Positions 1-8,707 of a stretch of 64,000 nt of DNA are shown here, one piece after another. The notes beneath the pieces are model-generated. The model was not told the origin of the DNA. It searched no databases and saw only the letters and a list, made by a program, of their open reading frames with translations. Source of the stretch: Syntrophaceae bacterium UBA2280 (GTDB lineage: Bacteria; Desulfobacterota; Syntrophia; Syntrophales; Smithellaceae); NCBI GenBank assembly GCA_002347685.1, contig DDWS01000066.1, positions 240,360 to 304,359 on the forward strand, in the 5' to 3' direction. The translations under genes and the position numbers were made by a program. How positions within the stretch are numbered: position 1 is the stretch's first letter; each line of letters begins with the position of its first letter.

Positions 1-33
1 TACTATCCCATTATGTAAAGGAGAAGTAAAGAT

Positions 34-1866
34 ATGGCATCAAATTTTTTGTATTCCACCCGCGACCACAAGTTTATTTTAAAAGAATGGCTGGACATGT
101 CCAAAGTCTTTGAGGCAGGACGCTTCAAGGGGGGGTATTCCGTCGACGACATCGATTCCATTCTGGAAAACGCGATGAAAATCGCCAAAGAGGCCGTGGC
201 GCCCACCAATGAAGACGGCGATACCATCCACGCTAATTATAAAAGCGGAAAAGTCACCGTTCCCGAATCCTTTAAAAAAGGCTACTGGACGATCCAGGAA
301 AATGGCCTGGGTTCGAGCAATGCCGATCACGACGACCCCAGCTCCATGCCTTTGTGCGTAATGGGCGCAACCAATGAGTTTCTTGCCGCCGCCAATGCCG
401 CACTGGGTCCTTATGCCATGGCGACAACCGGTTCATCCGGATTGATCCGCGACTTCGGCAGCGATAAGGTAAAAAATATTTTTCTGCCCAAAATGTACAG
501 CGGCCAGTGGGCCGGCACCATGGACCTGACGGAACCCAACAGCGGATCCGACGTGGGGGACATCTCCACCAAAGCTTTCCCCACAGATGAGCCCGGCGTT
601 TACAAAATTGTCGGCACCAAATGCTTCATTACCGGCGGCGACCAGGACATTACCGAAAACATTATCCACCTGACACTGGCCCGCGTCGAAGGCAGCGTGC
701 CCGGCACCAAAGGAATCTCCCTGTTTGTCGTACCCAAATACTGGCACAACGAAGCCGGTGATATCGGTGAATTCAACGATGTCAACTGCGGCGGTATTGA
801 ACACAAAATGGGCATCCGGGGTTCCGCCACCAGCATCGTTAATTTCGGTGAAGAAAATAACTGCCGCGGCTACCTTCTGGGGAATCCCCCCGTTGAGGGC
901 AAAGGTGAGGGCATGGCCCAGATGTTCCAGATGATGAATGAGGAACGCGCCGTCACCGGACTTGCGGCAAATGCGGCAGCCACCGTCTCTTACAACAATG
1001 CGGCCATGTACGCCGCCGGACGCATCCAGGGACGTCAGATCACCAATCCCAAAGCCGGCAGAGTCCCCATCATTAACCACGAAGATGTGCGCCGCATGCT
1101 GATGTTCCAGAAGTCCATCACCGAGGCCAGCCGGGCCATGATCTGCATGTCCTACTACGCGATGGATATCGCGGAAAACACCGACGATGAAAACGAACGC
1201 AATCGCGCCAAGGCCTTTGTGGAAGTCAACACACCAATCATCAAGGCCTGGTGTTCGGATCTGGCATTTTTGAGTGTCTCGGAAGCCATGCAGTGTTATG
1301 GAGGCTACGGCTTCTCTGAAGAATATCCCATCGCTCAGCAGCTTCGCGACTGCCGGATTTACCCCATCTGGGAAGGCACCAACTATATCCAGTCGATGGA
1401 CCTTATCGGCCGCAAATGGATGATGGCCGGAGGAAAGGTCTTTGCCACCTGGTTTGGAGAGATCGAAAAATTCGTAGCTGACCATAAGGATCATGCGCTT
1501 TTTGCCCCTCAGGTTGCCCTTCTCGCCGAGGCAATAGGCCAGTACAAGGAAATTCAGACAACCATGGCCAGTTACCTTGGACAGGGCAAGTTCGGGATGA
1601 TCGGTTTCTTTGCAACGCGGATTCTTCATGCAACCGGTTATCTTTACGGAGCCAAGCTGCTTTTGGAACATGCCGTCATCGCCCAGAAGAAAATCGACGA
1701 AATCGGCAAAGAACACTTTGAGTATCCCTACTACGCGGGCAAAGTGGCTTCGGCCAAGTTCTTCGCTCATAATCTGTTGCCCAACGTAGGTCTGACTTTG
1801 AGGGTCATCAAGGAAGGCGACACTTCCGTGATGGAAATCCCGGAAGCGTCCTACCTGCTGGACTAG
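34..1866 (+). CDS. acyl-CoA dehydrogenase (long, ~600 aa type)
   Basis: FAD-dependent acyl-CoA dehydrogenase, expected to oxidise an acyl-CoA to the 2-enoyl-CoA and pass electrons to ETF. The 610-residue protein is longer than the ~380-residue classical enzymes, as in the COG1960 subgroup with an extra C-terminal helical domain (DmdC/FadE5-like). The nucleotide-binding stretch TMDLTEPNSGSDVG and the late motif GGYGFSEEYPIAQ followed by YPIWEGTNYIQ are visible; the Glu of WEGT (about residue 447) is the likely catalytic base. The ATG follows AAAGGAG (17-23) with good spacing. Substrate chain length cannot be read from the sequence. Family call is firm, substrate unknown. Confidence 0.93.
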   Translation: MASNFLYSTRDHKFILKEWLDMSKVFEAGRFKGGYSVDDIDSILENAMKIAKEAVAPTNEDGDTIHANYKSGKVTVPESFKKGYWTIQENGLGSSNADHDDPSSMPLCVMGATNEFLAAANAALGPYAMATTGSSGLIRDFGSDKVKNIFLPKMYSGQWAGTMDLTEPNSGSDVGDISTKAFPTDEPGVYKIVGTKCFITGGDQDITENIIHLTLARVEGSVPGTKGISLFVVPKYWHNEAGDIGEFNDVNCGGIEHKMGIRGSATSIVNFGEENNCRGYLLGNPPVEGKGEGMAQMFQMMNEERAVTGLAANAAATVSYNNAAMYAAGRIQGRQITNPKAGRVPIINHEDVRRMLMFQKSITEASRAMICMSYYAMDIAENTDDENERNRAKAFVEVNTPIIKAWCSDLAFLSVSEAMQCYGGYGFSEEYPIAQQLRDCRIYPIWEGTNYIQSMDLIGRKWMMAGGKVFATWFGEIEKFVADHKDHALFAPQVALLAEAIGQYKEIQTTMASYLGQGKFGMIGFFATRILHATGYLYGAKLLLEHAVIAQKKIDEIGKEHFEYPYYAGKVASAKFFAHNLLPNVGLTLRVIKEGDTSVMEIPEASYLLD

Positions 1867-1944
1867 CACATCCGTCTTCGGGGCGGGGAAGCGACCTTCC
1901 TTAAGCCCCGGTCTCATGGTTCAGTTTTCTGAACTCCCCCAATT

Positions 1945-1970
1945 TGTGCCCCGGCATCCGCCGGGGCACA
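1945..1970. terminator. strong hairpin after the acyl-CoA dehydrogenase gene
   Basis: A perfect 11-bp inverted repeat (TGTGCCCCGGC, loop ATCC, GCCGGGGCACA). A second GC-rich inverted repeat (CGGGGC about 1879, GCCCCG about 1905) lies just after the stop codon. Neither has a T-tract, so termination is only probable. The GGCATCCGCCGG core recurs in shorter form at 4026-4037. Confidence 0.4.
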
Positions 1971-2125
1971 CCTCTGATCTCAGTCTCCGCCTGAACCAAA
2001 TGCCCCTCGAAACGGTTCGTCTTTGCGTATGAATGCATGGAAAACCGGGATATTTTTCCACATCCAATCTTTGCATTTTTATGGTAGAGAAGGTTCAAAG
2101 AATAGCAGGAGGGGGACTGATTCCA

Positions 2126-2740
2126 TTGTCGGACAGAAAAAAGCACATCACAGGGATACTTCTCGCGGGTGGCAGGAATTCCCGCATGGGCGCCAATAAA
2201 GCGTTTTTGGAAATGGACGGCATTCGCCTGATTGATAAAACGCTGGCCTGCTACCGGCAGATTTTCAGCGAAATGATTATCGTCACCAACGATCCGGCAG
2301 CCTACCTGGAATTCACCGATGCCGCAGTGGTAACGGACATCTATAAAGGGAAAGGCCCTCTGGGCGGGATTTACACAGGCCTGTTTTATTCACAGACCCC
2401 CTATGCTTTTGTCAGTGCCTGCGACATGCCTTTCATCAACATGGATTTTGTAGAGTATCTGATTGGGCAAACAAACAAACAGGATGTGATTGTTCCTGAA
2501 ACTGCCGACGGCTTCCAGCCGCTGCACGCGATTTATTCGCAAAACTGCCTTCCTTCCATCAAAAGGTTGCTTCTGGCGGACAAACTTAAAATTACCGGGT
2601 TTTACCGCGATATGCGCGTTTTAACGATAGGCGAAGACCGAATTTCCCCGTTCAATCCAGACGGCCGTCTTTTTCATAATCTCAATACGCAGGAAGATGT
2701 TAATAATATCCAGGCCGCAAGGCCGAAGGAACAAGTTTAG
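2126..2740 (+). CDS. mobA: MobA-like molybdenum cofactor guanylyltransferase
   Basis: Nucleotidyltransferase of the MobA family, expected to attach GMP to Mo-molybdopterin. The N-terminal signature LAGGRNSRMGANKA matches LAGGxSxRMGxxKA, and ACDMPF supplies the metal-binding Asp. I chose the TTG at 2126 because AGGAGGGG (2107-2114) sits at a suitable distance and the protein then begins just before the fold; an ATG at 2033 would add 31 residues of non-conserved sequence. About 204 residues, normal for MobA. It may serve the bis-MGD-type oxidoreductase at 44963. CTP- or related nucleotidyltransferase activity cannot be fully excluded. Confidence 0.85.
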   Translation: MSDRKKHITGILLAGGRNSRMGANKAFLEMDGIRLIDKTLACYRQIFSEMIIVTNDPAAYLEFTDAAVVTDIYKGKGPLGGIYTGLFYSQTPYAFVSACDMPFINMDFVEYLIGQTNKQDVIVPETADGFQPLHAIYSQNCLPSIKRLLLADKLKITGFYRDMRVLTIGEDRISPFNPDGRLFHNLNTQEDVNNIQAARPKEQV

Positions 2741-2930
2741 ATATTCCTGTCATATTTTTCGTTGAACTGATCTATTGCTTCCTAACGGATCCATCAGTTT
2801 CCACATCTTGTTGTGCAACATGGATGGGTTCATGTTCAACCATTTCAGCTCTAAAATCGCTTAATCGATTGATAAAGATCAGCGGATTGTGTTAATTCAC
2901 ACCGACAGCCTTTTCTAAGGATTATCTGAC
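2741..2930. other. intergenic, no gene seen
   Basis: This AT-rich spacer before the LpxR-like gene probably holds its promoter. I see no convincing small gene, terminator or operator. Confidence 0.4.
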
Positions 2931-3983
2931 ATGAAAGTAAGATATGCGTTGATCGTCGCAGCGGCATTGCTTCCTTTTCTCCTGCCGCCAACGGCCGTGA
3001 GCCATGAAAAAGCCAGTGCATCGGACACGCTCACCATTTACATTGAAAATGATGCTTTCGGGTTTGAAAATAACGATCGCCATTACACCAATGGATTAAA
3101 GCTGTCCTGGATTTCACGCGACCTGACGAGCTATCGGGACGTTAAATCGCTGCCCGCATGGATGCACCGTGTGATTGAGCGGGTGCCTTACATCAATGAT
3201 CCGGACCGCCTGCGCACCCTTTCCGTTTCCATTGGACAGAACATCTACACACCTGAAGATGCGGAACGGACCGATCTGATTGTGGACGACCGTCCATACG
3301 CCGGGATCACTTATCTGGGAGTTGGTCTTCACGGCAGAAGCAGGCATTCCATGGATACCCTGGAACTGGGCATCGGCGTTGTCGGTCCCGATTCTTACGC
3401 GGAAGACTGCCAGATCATGTTTCATAAGTGGATCAAAAACACGAAACCAAAGGGATGGGAACACCAGCTTCACAACGAGCCCATCGTAAATCTGTTTTAT
3501 GAACGCAAGTGGAGAACCCGGCAGATCAGGAAGCCGGAAGGTTTTGGATTCGATATCATTCCGCATCTGGGCCTGGCTGTCGGCAATGCCTATACCGGCG
3601 CCAACGTGGGCACACAGCTCCGTATCGGCTGGAATATCCCCAACGATTTCGGTACATTTCTGATCCGTCCGGGATCAGACAGCAGCGCGCCCTATGATAA
3701 TGACGACCCCCGCTTCTTTCAGCCGAGGAAGCGTTTCGGTATTCATATTTTTTTTGCAGCCGACGGGAGAATTGTTTTGCGCGATATTCTGCTGGACGGA
3801 AACACGTTCAGGGACTCTCACAGCGTCAAAAAGGAACCGTTTGTTGCCGACTTCATCGGAGGCGCCGGGCTGATCATTCATCGCGTCAAGATAACCTTTT
3901 CTCTTGTCTACCGGACAAAGGAATTTGAAACGCAGCGCAAAGAGCAGCAGTTTGGATCCATTGCTGTTTCATACACCTTTTAA
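2931..3983 (+). CDS. lpxR: LpxR-family outer-membrane lipid A deacylase (DUF2219)
   Basis: Outer-membrane beta-barrel enzyme of the LpxR family, known to remove the 3'-acyloxyacyl group of lipid A. The 350-residue protein has a signal peptide (hydrophobic residues about 6-24). The conserved N-terminal signature IENDAFGFENNDRHYTNG contains the Asn-Asp pair used in catalysis, and DDRPYAGITYLGVGLH is the second family motif. The C-terminus ends in Phe, typical of barrel proteins. It stands alone on this strand. Function follows from family motifs; the actual lipid A substrate is unknown. Confidence 0.85.
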   Translation: MKVRYALIVAAALLPFLLPPTAVSHEKASASDTLTIYIENDAFGFENNDRHYTNGLKLSWISRDLTSYRDVKSLPAWMHRVIERVPYINDPDRLRTLSVSIGQNIYTPEDAERTDLIVDDRPYAGITYLGVGLHGRSRHSMDTLELGIGVVGPDSYAEDCQIMFHKWIKNTKPKGWEHQLHNEPIVNLFYERKWRTRQIRKPEGFGFDIIPHLGLAVGNAYTGANVGTQLRIGWNIPNDFGTFLIRPGSDSSAPYDNDDPRFFQPRKRFGIHIFFAADGRIVLRDILLDGNTFRDSHSVKKEPFVADFIGGAGLIIHRVKITFSLVYRTKEFETQRKEQQFGSIAVSYTF

Positions 3984-4063
3984 TCCGTTGTTGTCCTTGA
4001 TCCCTTTATTCTTCAGTTCAGCACCGGCATTCGCCGGTCTGCGCACGATGTGCTCCGCTTTTG

Positions 4064-4084
4064 CCTTGTACCTTGATCCTTGAA
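4064..4084. repeat. heptad repeat array (CCTTGNN)3
   Basis: Three consecutive 7-bp units CCTTGTA, CCTTGAT, CCTTGAA directly before the 3' end of the J-domain gene. A short inverted repeat ACCGGC-ATTC-GCCGGT lies at 4023-4038. This is the smallest member of a heptad family found at other gene ends in the window. Confidence 0.5.
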
Positions 4085-4085
4085 C

Positions 4086-4874
4086 CTATCTTTTATTGGG
4101 CATCGGCTGGGTCCATTTTTTGTTTTCACCGTCGTAATACCATTTATCCGGAAAACCTCGGCGGCGGATGAAGGTGGGATTTTCGGCCCAGCGTAAAAGA
4201 TCCCTATAGGCCTCATGAATTTTACGAAATGTAACGGCCTGGCCGCCTGCGTCGGGGTGGTGGATTTTAACCTGCCGCCGATAAGCGTTTTTGATCAGTG
4301 CGGCCAACTCGCGAGACCCCAGATCCGCCTTTGCGATATCCAGGTGGATCAGATTTTCGGGTTTAACGGTCGGGATCCGCATGAGCCGGGGACGTGACAG
4401 TCCCTCTGAAATCACAACCCTTTCGGCCATGGCCAGAACGCACCGGGAGGCGAGATAATTTTTCGCTGTCCGCTTTTCTTCAGCCCACCAGGCATCACCC
4501 AGCAGATTGGTTAGACGCCCGAAATCCTCGGCCGGCTTGCTTCCCTCTTTACGCAGGGCCGCATATCGAAAAATCTCCCGCATGCCGTGAGGGACCACAT
4601 CCAGAATGATCACGGTATCCGTGAAATAGAAAGTCGCATAGCGGATGTTCAGGGCCTGAAGCAGGCCGCTGCGGGTATTGAGCTTCTGCCGCAGATGCTG
4701 CCGGCATTTCACCGAACAATAGCGGCGATTTTTGATATTATCCGTCGTACCGCAGGAAAGACAGGCATTCTGTCTTTTGCTTTTTCCGGTAGATTTGCTT
4801 TTGATTAACATTGCGTCATGAAAAACAGCCGGTTCGTTTTCAACACCAAACCGGCTGTAATATTCTTCCTCCAA
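4086..4874 (-). CDS. zinc-finger / DnaJ-domain protein
   Basis: A 262-residue protein with an N-terminal zinc-finger-like cluster (CLSCGTTDN...RRYCSVKC, four Cys) and a C-terminal J-domain (AYRRQVKIHHPDAGG, with the HPD tripeptide that stimulates DnaK ATPase). The middle part is not recognised. The start is uncertain: TTG at 4874 lies 6 bp after the carbonic anhydrase stop, while ATG at 4811 would remove 21 residues; neither has a clear ribosome site. Probably a co-chaperone or nucleic-acid-linked J-protein; the client is unknown. Confidence 0.75.
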   Translation of the reverse strand: MEEEYYSRFGVENEPAVFHDAMLIKSKSTGKSKRQNACLSCGTTDNIKNRRYCSVKCRQHLRQKLNTRSGLLQALNIRYATFYFTDTVIILDVVPHGMREIFRYAALRKEGSKPAEDFGRLTNLLGDAWWAEEKRTAKNYLASRCVLAMAERVVISEGLSRPRLMRIPTVKPENLIHLDIAKADLGSRELAALIKNAYRRQVKIHHPDAGGQAVTFRKIHEAYRDLLRWAENPTFIRRRGFPDKWYYDGENKKWTQPMPNKR

Positions 4875-4880
4875 TCCGGC

Positions 4881-5492
4881 TTATTTGACCGCCAGATAAC
4901 CCTTCGCCAGCGCCTTGTTCACATGCAGCACACCCTTGTTCATCTCTTTGAGGGGATAGTCGGCGGTGATCACCGGCAGCGCGTCCGCCTCTGCCTGGGT
5001 TTTAATGACCGATCCAACGGGAACAAAGCGGCCATCGGCAATTTTGACGCCCATCAGGATGACGCCCGGTTCGATGACACAGTTCTTTCCAACAAAAGAC
5101 TTGAACACCAGCACCTTCATGCCGACAAACGTATCGTCCATGACCACGGCCGGTCCGTGAATCTGAACCTGATGCGCCAGCGACACGCGATGGCCGACAT
5201 ATACCGCATATTTTTTACCGTTCACTTCCGTCATATTTTTTTCCACAGGTTTGCCATCCTGCTCGGTTTCCAGCGCGTGGATCACGACACCGTCTTGCAC
5301 ATTGGAATCGTCACCGACATGAAGCGGCTGGCCTTCGTCGCCGCGCACACACGCCGTAGGCGCGACCATGACATTTTTCCCCAGAATCACGTTGCCGATT
5401 ACTGCCGCCAGCGGGTGAACATAGGAGCCTGCGCCGATCACCGGCTCGGATACTTTCGCGCTGAAATCCGTCTGTACATTTTTTTCAATCAT
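4881..5492 (-). CDS. cam: Cam-type gamma carbonic anhydrase
   Basis: Left-handed beta-helix gamma carbonic anhydrase (CO2 hydration). It closely resembles the Methanosarcina thermophila Cam prototype rather than the shorter CamH/YrdA proteins. It retains RGDEG (Glu53, equivalent to Cam Glu62), the acidic-loop segment HALETEQDG (Glu75, equivalent to Glu84) and metal-ligand histidines His72, His107 and His112 (SLAHQVQIHG). Cam itself is exported, but I see no signal peptide here. ATG at 5492 follows GGAGGTAAG. In an anaerobe it may supply bicarbonate to carboxylases or balance CO2 transport. Confidence 0.9.
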   Translation of the reverse strand: MIEKNVQTDFSAKVSEPVIGAGSYVHPLAAVIGNVILGKNVMVAPTACVRGDEGQPLHVGDDSNVQDGVVIHALETEQDGKPVEKNMTEVNGKKYAVYVGHRVSLAHQVQIHGPAVVMDDTFVGMKVLVFKSFVGKNCVIEPGVILMGVKIADGRFVPVGSVIKTQAEADALPVITADYPLKEMNKGVLHVNKALAKGYLAVK

Positions 5493-5565
5493 GCTTTACT
5501 TACCTCCGTTTTCTATAATATTCGTGCGTTGATCCCTTCTCGAAAATCAACGGCATTCACATTTT

Positions 5566-6228
5566 TTATTTTTCGTCCGGCATGCGCCAAATTCCGCCCT
5601 GCTGCTTCGGCGCTGCACCTTTAGCCTTTTCCCTTTCGATCAACCCCCGCCAGACATCCGCCACTTTTGCTTCGGTTTCCGTAAGCGCGCACTGATTGTC
5701 AATCACAATGTCCGCGAGGGGAATTTTATCGTGAATGGGCATCTGACAGGACAATCGGAGCTCGGCATCCTCACGGCAGATCGCATTTCGCGTCGTCAGC
5801 CGGCAAACCTGCTCTGTTGGTTCCACCATCACCAGGATCGTCAGATCAAACAGAGCCTGCAACCCGGCTTCAAATAAAAGAGGCACATCTGAAAAAACAA
5901 TCGCATGCGGATGGCTCGCTTTAATATTTTCCAGACGGTGATACCAGGCTTCGAAAACACGCGGATGAACAATGCCGTTTAGCGCTTTTAATTTCTCCGG
6001 ATCGTTGAAAACGATTCCCGCGAGTTTATCCCGGTCGATGGTGCGATCCGGCCGCAAAATCTCCTGGCCGAACAACACAACGACATCCTGCCAGGCCGAC
6101 CCATCCGGCTTTTGAACTTCATGCGCCAGTTTATCAAAATCGATCAGTTGACCGCCCAGGCGAACAAACATCTGCGCGACGGTAGATTTTCCGCAGGCAA
6201 TCCCGCCTGTCAATCCGACATTCAGCAT
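5566..6228 (-). CDS. coaE: dephospho-CoA kinase
   Basis: Last step of CoA synthesis: phosphorylates dephospho-CoA on the ribose 3'-OH. The N-terminal Walker A is GGIACGKST (residues 8-16), followed by DFDKLAHEV and the late motif ADIVIDNQ. It has 220 residues, slightly longer than the usual ~200 because of a charged C-terminal tail. It starts 3 bp after the coaX stop, so two CoA-pathway enzymes are translated in tandem. Confidence 0.95.
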   Translation of the reverse strand: MLNVGLTGGIACGKSTVAQMFVRLGGQLIDFDKLAHEVQKPDGSAWQDVVVLFGQEILRPDRTIDRDKLAGIVFNDPEKLKALNGIVHPRVFEAWYHRLENIKASHPHAIVFSDVPLLFEAGLQALFDLTILVMVEPTEQVCRLTTRNAICREDAELRLSCQMPIHDKIPLADIVIDNQCALTETEAKVADVWRGLIEREKAKGAAPKQQGGIWRMPDEK

Positions 6229-6231
6229 AAT

Positions 6232-7008
6232 CTACTTTTTATTGAGGTCATAGATGATACGCAGACCTTCCAGTGTCAGCATCTCTTCGATTTTATCGAT
6301 GCTCCTGGCCTCCTGAGCCACAATTCGCGCCAGCCCCCCCGTCGCAATCACCATCGGGTTGGTTTTTGCTTCTTTTTTCATTCTTTCCACAATACCGTCG
6401 ACCAGTCCCGCATAGCCGAACATGATGCCTGCCTGAATGGCGCTCACGGTGTCCTTGGTAATAATCGTCTTCGGCCGGCTGAATTCAACGCGAGGCAGCT
6501 TGGAGGCGCGCGCGAAGAGCGCCTCACTGGAAATCACAATCCCCGGGGCGATGCAGCCGCCCATGTATTCGCCTTTGGGCGAAACATAGTCGAAAGTCGT
6601 TGCCGTACCGAAATCCACGATGATGGATTCCTTGCGGTACTTGTCGAAAGCGGCCACCGCGTTGACGATTCGGTCGGCGCCTACTTCTTTCGGGTTATCG
6701 TAAAATATCGGCATACCGGTTTTGATGCCCGGTCCCACGATCATCGGCTTGATTTTGAAGTATTTCATGCACAGGGGTTCGAGGATATTCAACATCGGCG
6801 GCACAACACAGGAAATGATGATGTCTGAAACGGATTTTATTTCCTTGGCGTTCATCCGGCTGGAATGATACAGGTTGGAAATCAAAACGCCGTACTCGTC
6901 TATGGTATGGTCGATTTCCGTCCGGATCCGCCAGTCGTGGATTAATCGGTCGGAGTCATAAAGACCTAAAACAGTATTGGTGTTGCCCACATCGATAACT
7001 AAAAGCAT
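6232..7008 (-). CDS. coaX: type III pantothenate kinase
   Basis: First step of CoA synthesis by the ASKHA-fold CoaX enzyme, which is insensitive to CoA feedback. Motifs: MLLVIDVGNTNTVLGL at the N-terminus, GADRIVNAVAA and DFGTATTFDYV in the middle. I prefer ATG at 7008 because AAGG is about 9 nt upstream; ATG at 7014 directly abuts the birA stop and leaves only 3 nt. About 258 residues, as expected. The birA-coaX linkage is common in bacteria with type III kinase. Confidence 0.95.
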   Translation of the reverse strand: MLLVIDVGNTNTVLGLYDSDRLIHDWRIRTEIDHTIDEYGVLISNLYHSSRMNAKEIKSVSDIIISCVVPPMLNILEPLCMKYFKIKPMIVGPGIKTGMPIFYDNPKEVGADRIVNAVAAFDKYRKESIIVDFGTATTFDYVSPKGEYMGGCIAPGIVISSEALFARASKLPRVEFSRPKTIITKDTVSAIQAGIMFGYAGLVDGIVERMKKEAKTNPMVIATGGLARIVAQEARSIDKIEEMLTLEGLRIIYDLNKK

Positions 7009-7014
7009 GCCCAT

Positions 7015-7818
7015 TCACCTTTTTATGATTGTCGCGTCTCCCGCCGAAACGTTCACTTCTTTGTTGCCGGCCGTGAGCAGAATCAGCGAACCATCCTCAC
7101 CCAGGCCGATGGCGCGGCCGCTGACCACTTCGCCCTGGAACATCACCTGCACCGCCTGACCCATCATCGGCGTCAAGCCTGTCCAGGCCTGCCTGACCGG
7201 GTCAAAACCGCGGACAAGCAGCGTCTTATACCATTTTGTCAGATTTTCATACAGGCGAATTATCAATTCCGGACGCAATATTTCACGGCCCGCCTCAACA
7301 GCCAAAGAGGTGGCAATGGATTGAATCTCCTCGGGAAACTGCGCGTGCTGCAAATTGACATTGATCCCCATTCCCAAAACGACGAAATCAATTTTGCTTC
7401 CTGACATTTTCATCTGTGCCAGAATGCCGCAGACCTTTCTTTCGCCGATTAAAACGTCATTGGGCCATTTGAGCCGCACCATGTCCGGACAGTATCGGGT
7501 GAGGGTTTCGGCCACGGCCACACCCGCGGCAATGGAAATCTGCGGCGCACGCGTGACCTCGAATTGCGGACGCAAGATAATGGAAGTGTAAATATTGGCA
7601 CCCGCGGGTGAATGCCAGACGCGCTGCATCCGGCCCTTGCCTGCGCTCTGACATTCTGCAATCAGGACTGTTCCTTCCGGCGCACCTCCTGCTCCCAGAC
7701 GAAACGCCTCGTCATTGGTCGAATCGATTTGTTCATAATAATAAAGCGGGTCGCCGATCATCTTTCCGGCAAGGCTTTGTTTCAGGATGTCTTGATTGAT
7801 TTTCATAGTGTAAGGCAT
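7015..7818 (-). CDS. birA: biotin--[acetyl-CoA-carboxylase] ligase, monofunctional
   Basis: Attaches biotin to carrier proteins. The ligase domain is present (QIDSTNDEA, biotinyl-AMP loop GKGRMQRVW at residues 60-68, LKWPNDVLI), with a C-terminal SH3-like domain. It lacks the N-terminal DNA-binding domain of E. coli BirA, so it should not be a repressor. ATG at 7818 follows GAGGGGCGAAG. Biotin ligase is needed if the carboxyltransferase at 23505 works with a biotin carrier; that carrier is not in this window. Confidence 0.93.
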   Translation of the reverse strand: MPYTMKINQDILKQSLAGKMIGDPLYYYEQIDSTNDEAFRLGAGGAPEGTVLIAECQSAGKGRMQRVWHSPAGANIYTSIILRPQFEVTRAPQISIAAGVAVAETLTRYCPDMVRLKWPNDVLIGERKVCGILAQMKMSGSKIDFVVLGMGINVNLQHAQFPEEIQSIATSLAVEAGREILRPELIIRLYENLTKWYKTLLVRGFDPVRQAWTGLTPMMGQAVQVMFQGEVVSGRAIGLGEDGSLILLTAGNKEVNVSAGDATIIKR

Positions 7819-7861
7819 TATCTTCGCCCCTCACGGGCACGAAATACACCACTGACGAGGG

Positions 7862-8707
7862 CTATCGCCTGTTCCCCTTTACCTTGAGCGATATATCCGC
7901 TGCGCGGACGGAATGGGTGAGCTCGCCTACGGAGATATAATCGACACCGGTTGCGGCAATTTCATAAACACGCTCCAGGCTGACATTGCCGGAAGCTTCC
8001 AGAAGCGCGCGGCCGGCGACAAAATCAACAGCCTTCTTCATGGCATCATTGGTCATGTTATCGAGCATGATGATATCCACACCACAGGCCAGGGCTTCTT
8101 TGACTTCACGCATATTTTTGGTTTCAACTTCGATTTTCAGGGCGCAAGGCAGCTTTTTTCTTTGCGCATTGACCGCGTCGGTGATGCCGCCCGCAGCTTC
8201 GATGTGATTGTCTTTGATGAGAACCCCGTCGTAGAGGCCGGTGCGGTGATTCGTTCCTCCGCCCAGGCGAACGGCCATTTTATCGAGCAAACGCAGTCCC
8301 GGAACCGTCTTGCGCGTATCGAGAATTTTCGCTCTTGTGCCGCGCACGGCCTCCACGTATTTCGCAGTCAGCGTGGCAATGCCACTCATGCGCTGGAAAT
8401 AATTCAGGGCGACGCGCTCGGCCTGCAAAATGGCGGCTAAACGCCCGGATACTTCGGCAATGACGGTCCCTTTTTTTACCCGGCATCCGTCATCGATGAA
8501 TTTCTTCACCTTGATCTTCGGGTCCAGAAGGTGGAATGCCGCCTCAAAAATATCCAATCCCGCCACAACAAAGTCTTCCTTGGCGATGGCCCTGGCGCTT
8601 CCCTTCCTGACCGGGCTGACTGTTGCCTGTGTGGTAATGTCGCCTGTACCGATGTCTTCGGACAGCGCGGCTTGAATGATTTTTTTAATTTGCGGTGAAA
8701 CCATCAT
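7862..8707 (-). CDS. nadC: nicotinate-nucleotide pyrophosphorylase (quinolinate phosphoribosyltransferase)
   Basis: NAD synthesis: quinolinate plus PRPP to nicotinate mononucleotide. Diagnostic segments are LSEDIGTGDITT, LNYFQRMSGIATLT, DTRKTVPGLR and RLGGGTNHRTGLYDG, with KDNHI. 281 residues, full length. Its ATG overlaps the valS stop (ATGA), which indicates translational coupling in the valS-nadC-birA-coaX-coaE set. Confidence 0.95.
   Translation of the reverse strand: MMVSPQIKKIIQAALSEDIGTGDITTQATVSPVRKGSARAIAKEDFVVAGLDIFEAAFHLLDPKIKVKKFIDDGCRVKKGTVIAEVSGRLAAILQAERVALNYFQRMSGIATLTAKYVEAVRGTRAKILDTRKTVPGLRLLDKMAVRLGGGTNHRTGLYDGVLIKDNHIEAAGGITDAVNAQRKKLPCALKIEVETKNMREVKEALACGVDIIMLDNMTNDAMKKAVDFVAGRALLEASGNVSLERVYEIAATGVDYISVGELTHSVRAADISLKVKGNRR

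Noticed and set aside
433..1917. Long open frame antisense to the acyl-CoA dehydrogenase gene
   Set aside because: It lies wholly opposite a clear dehydrogenase and shows no recognised domain or ribosome site; it is a by-product of GC-rich codon usage.
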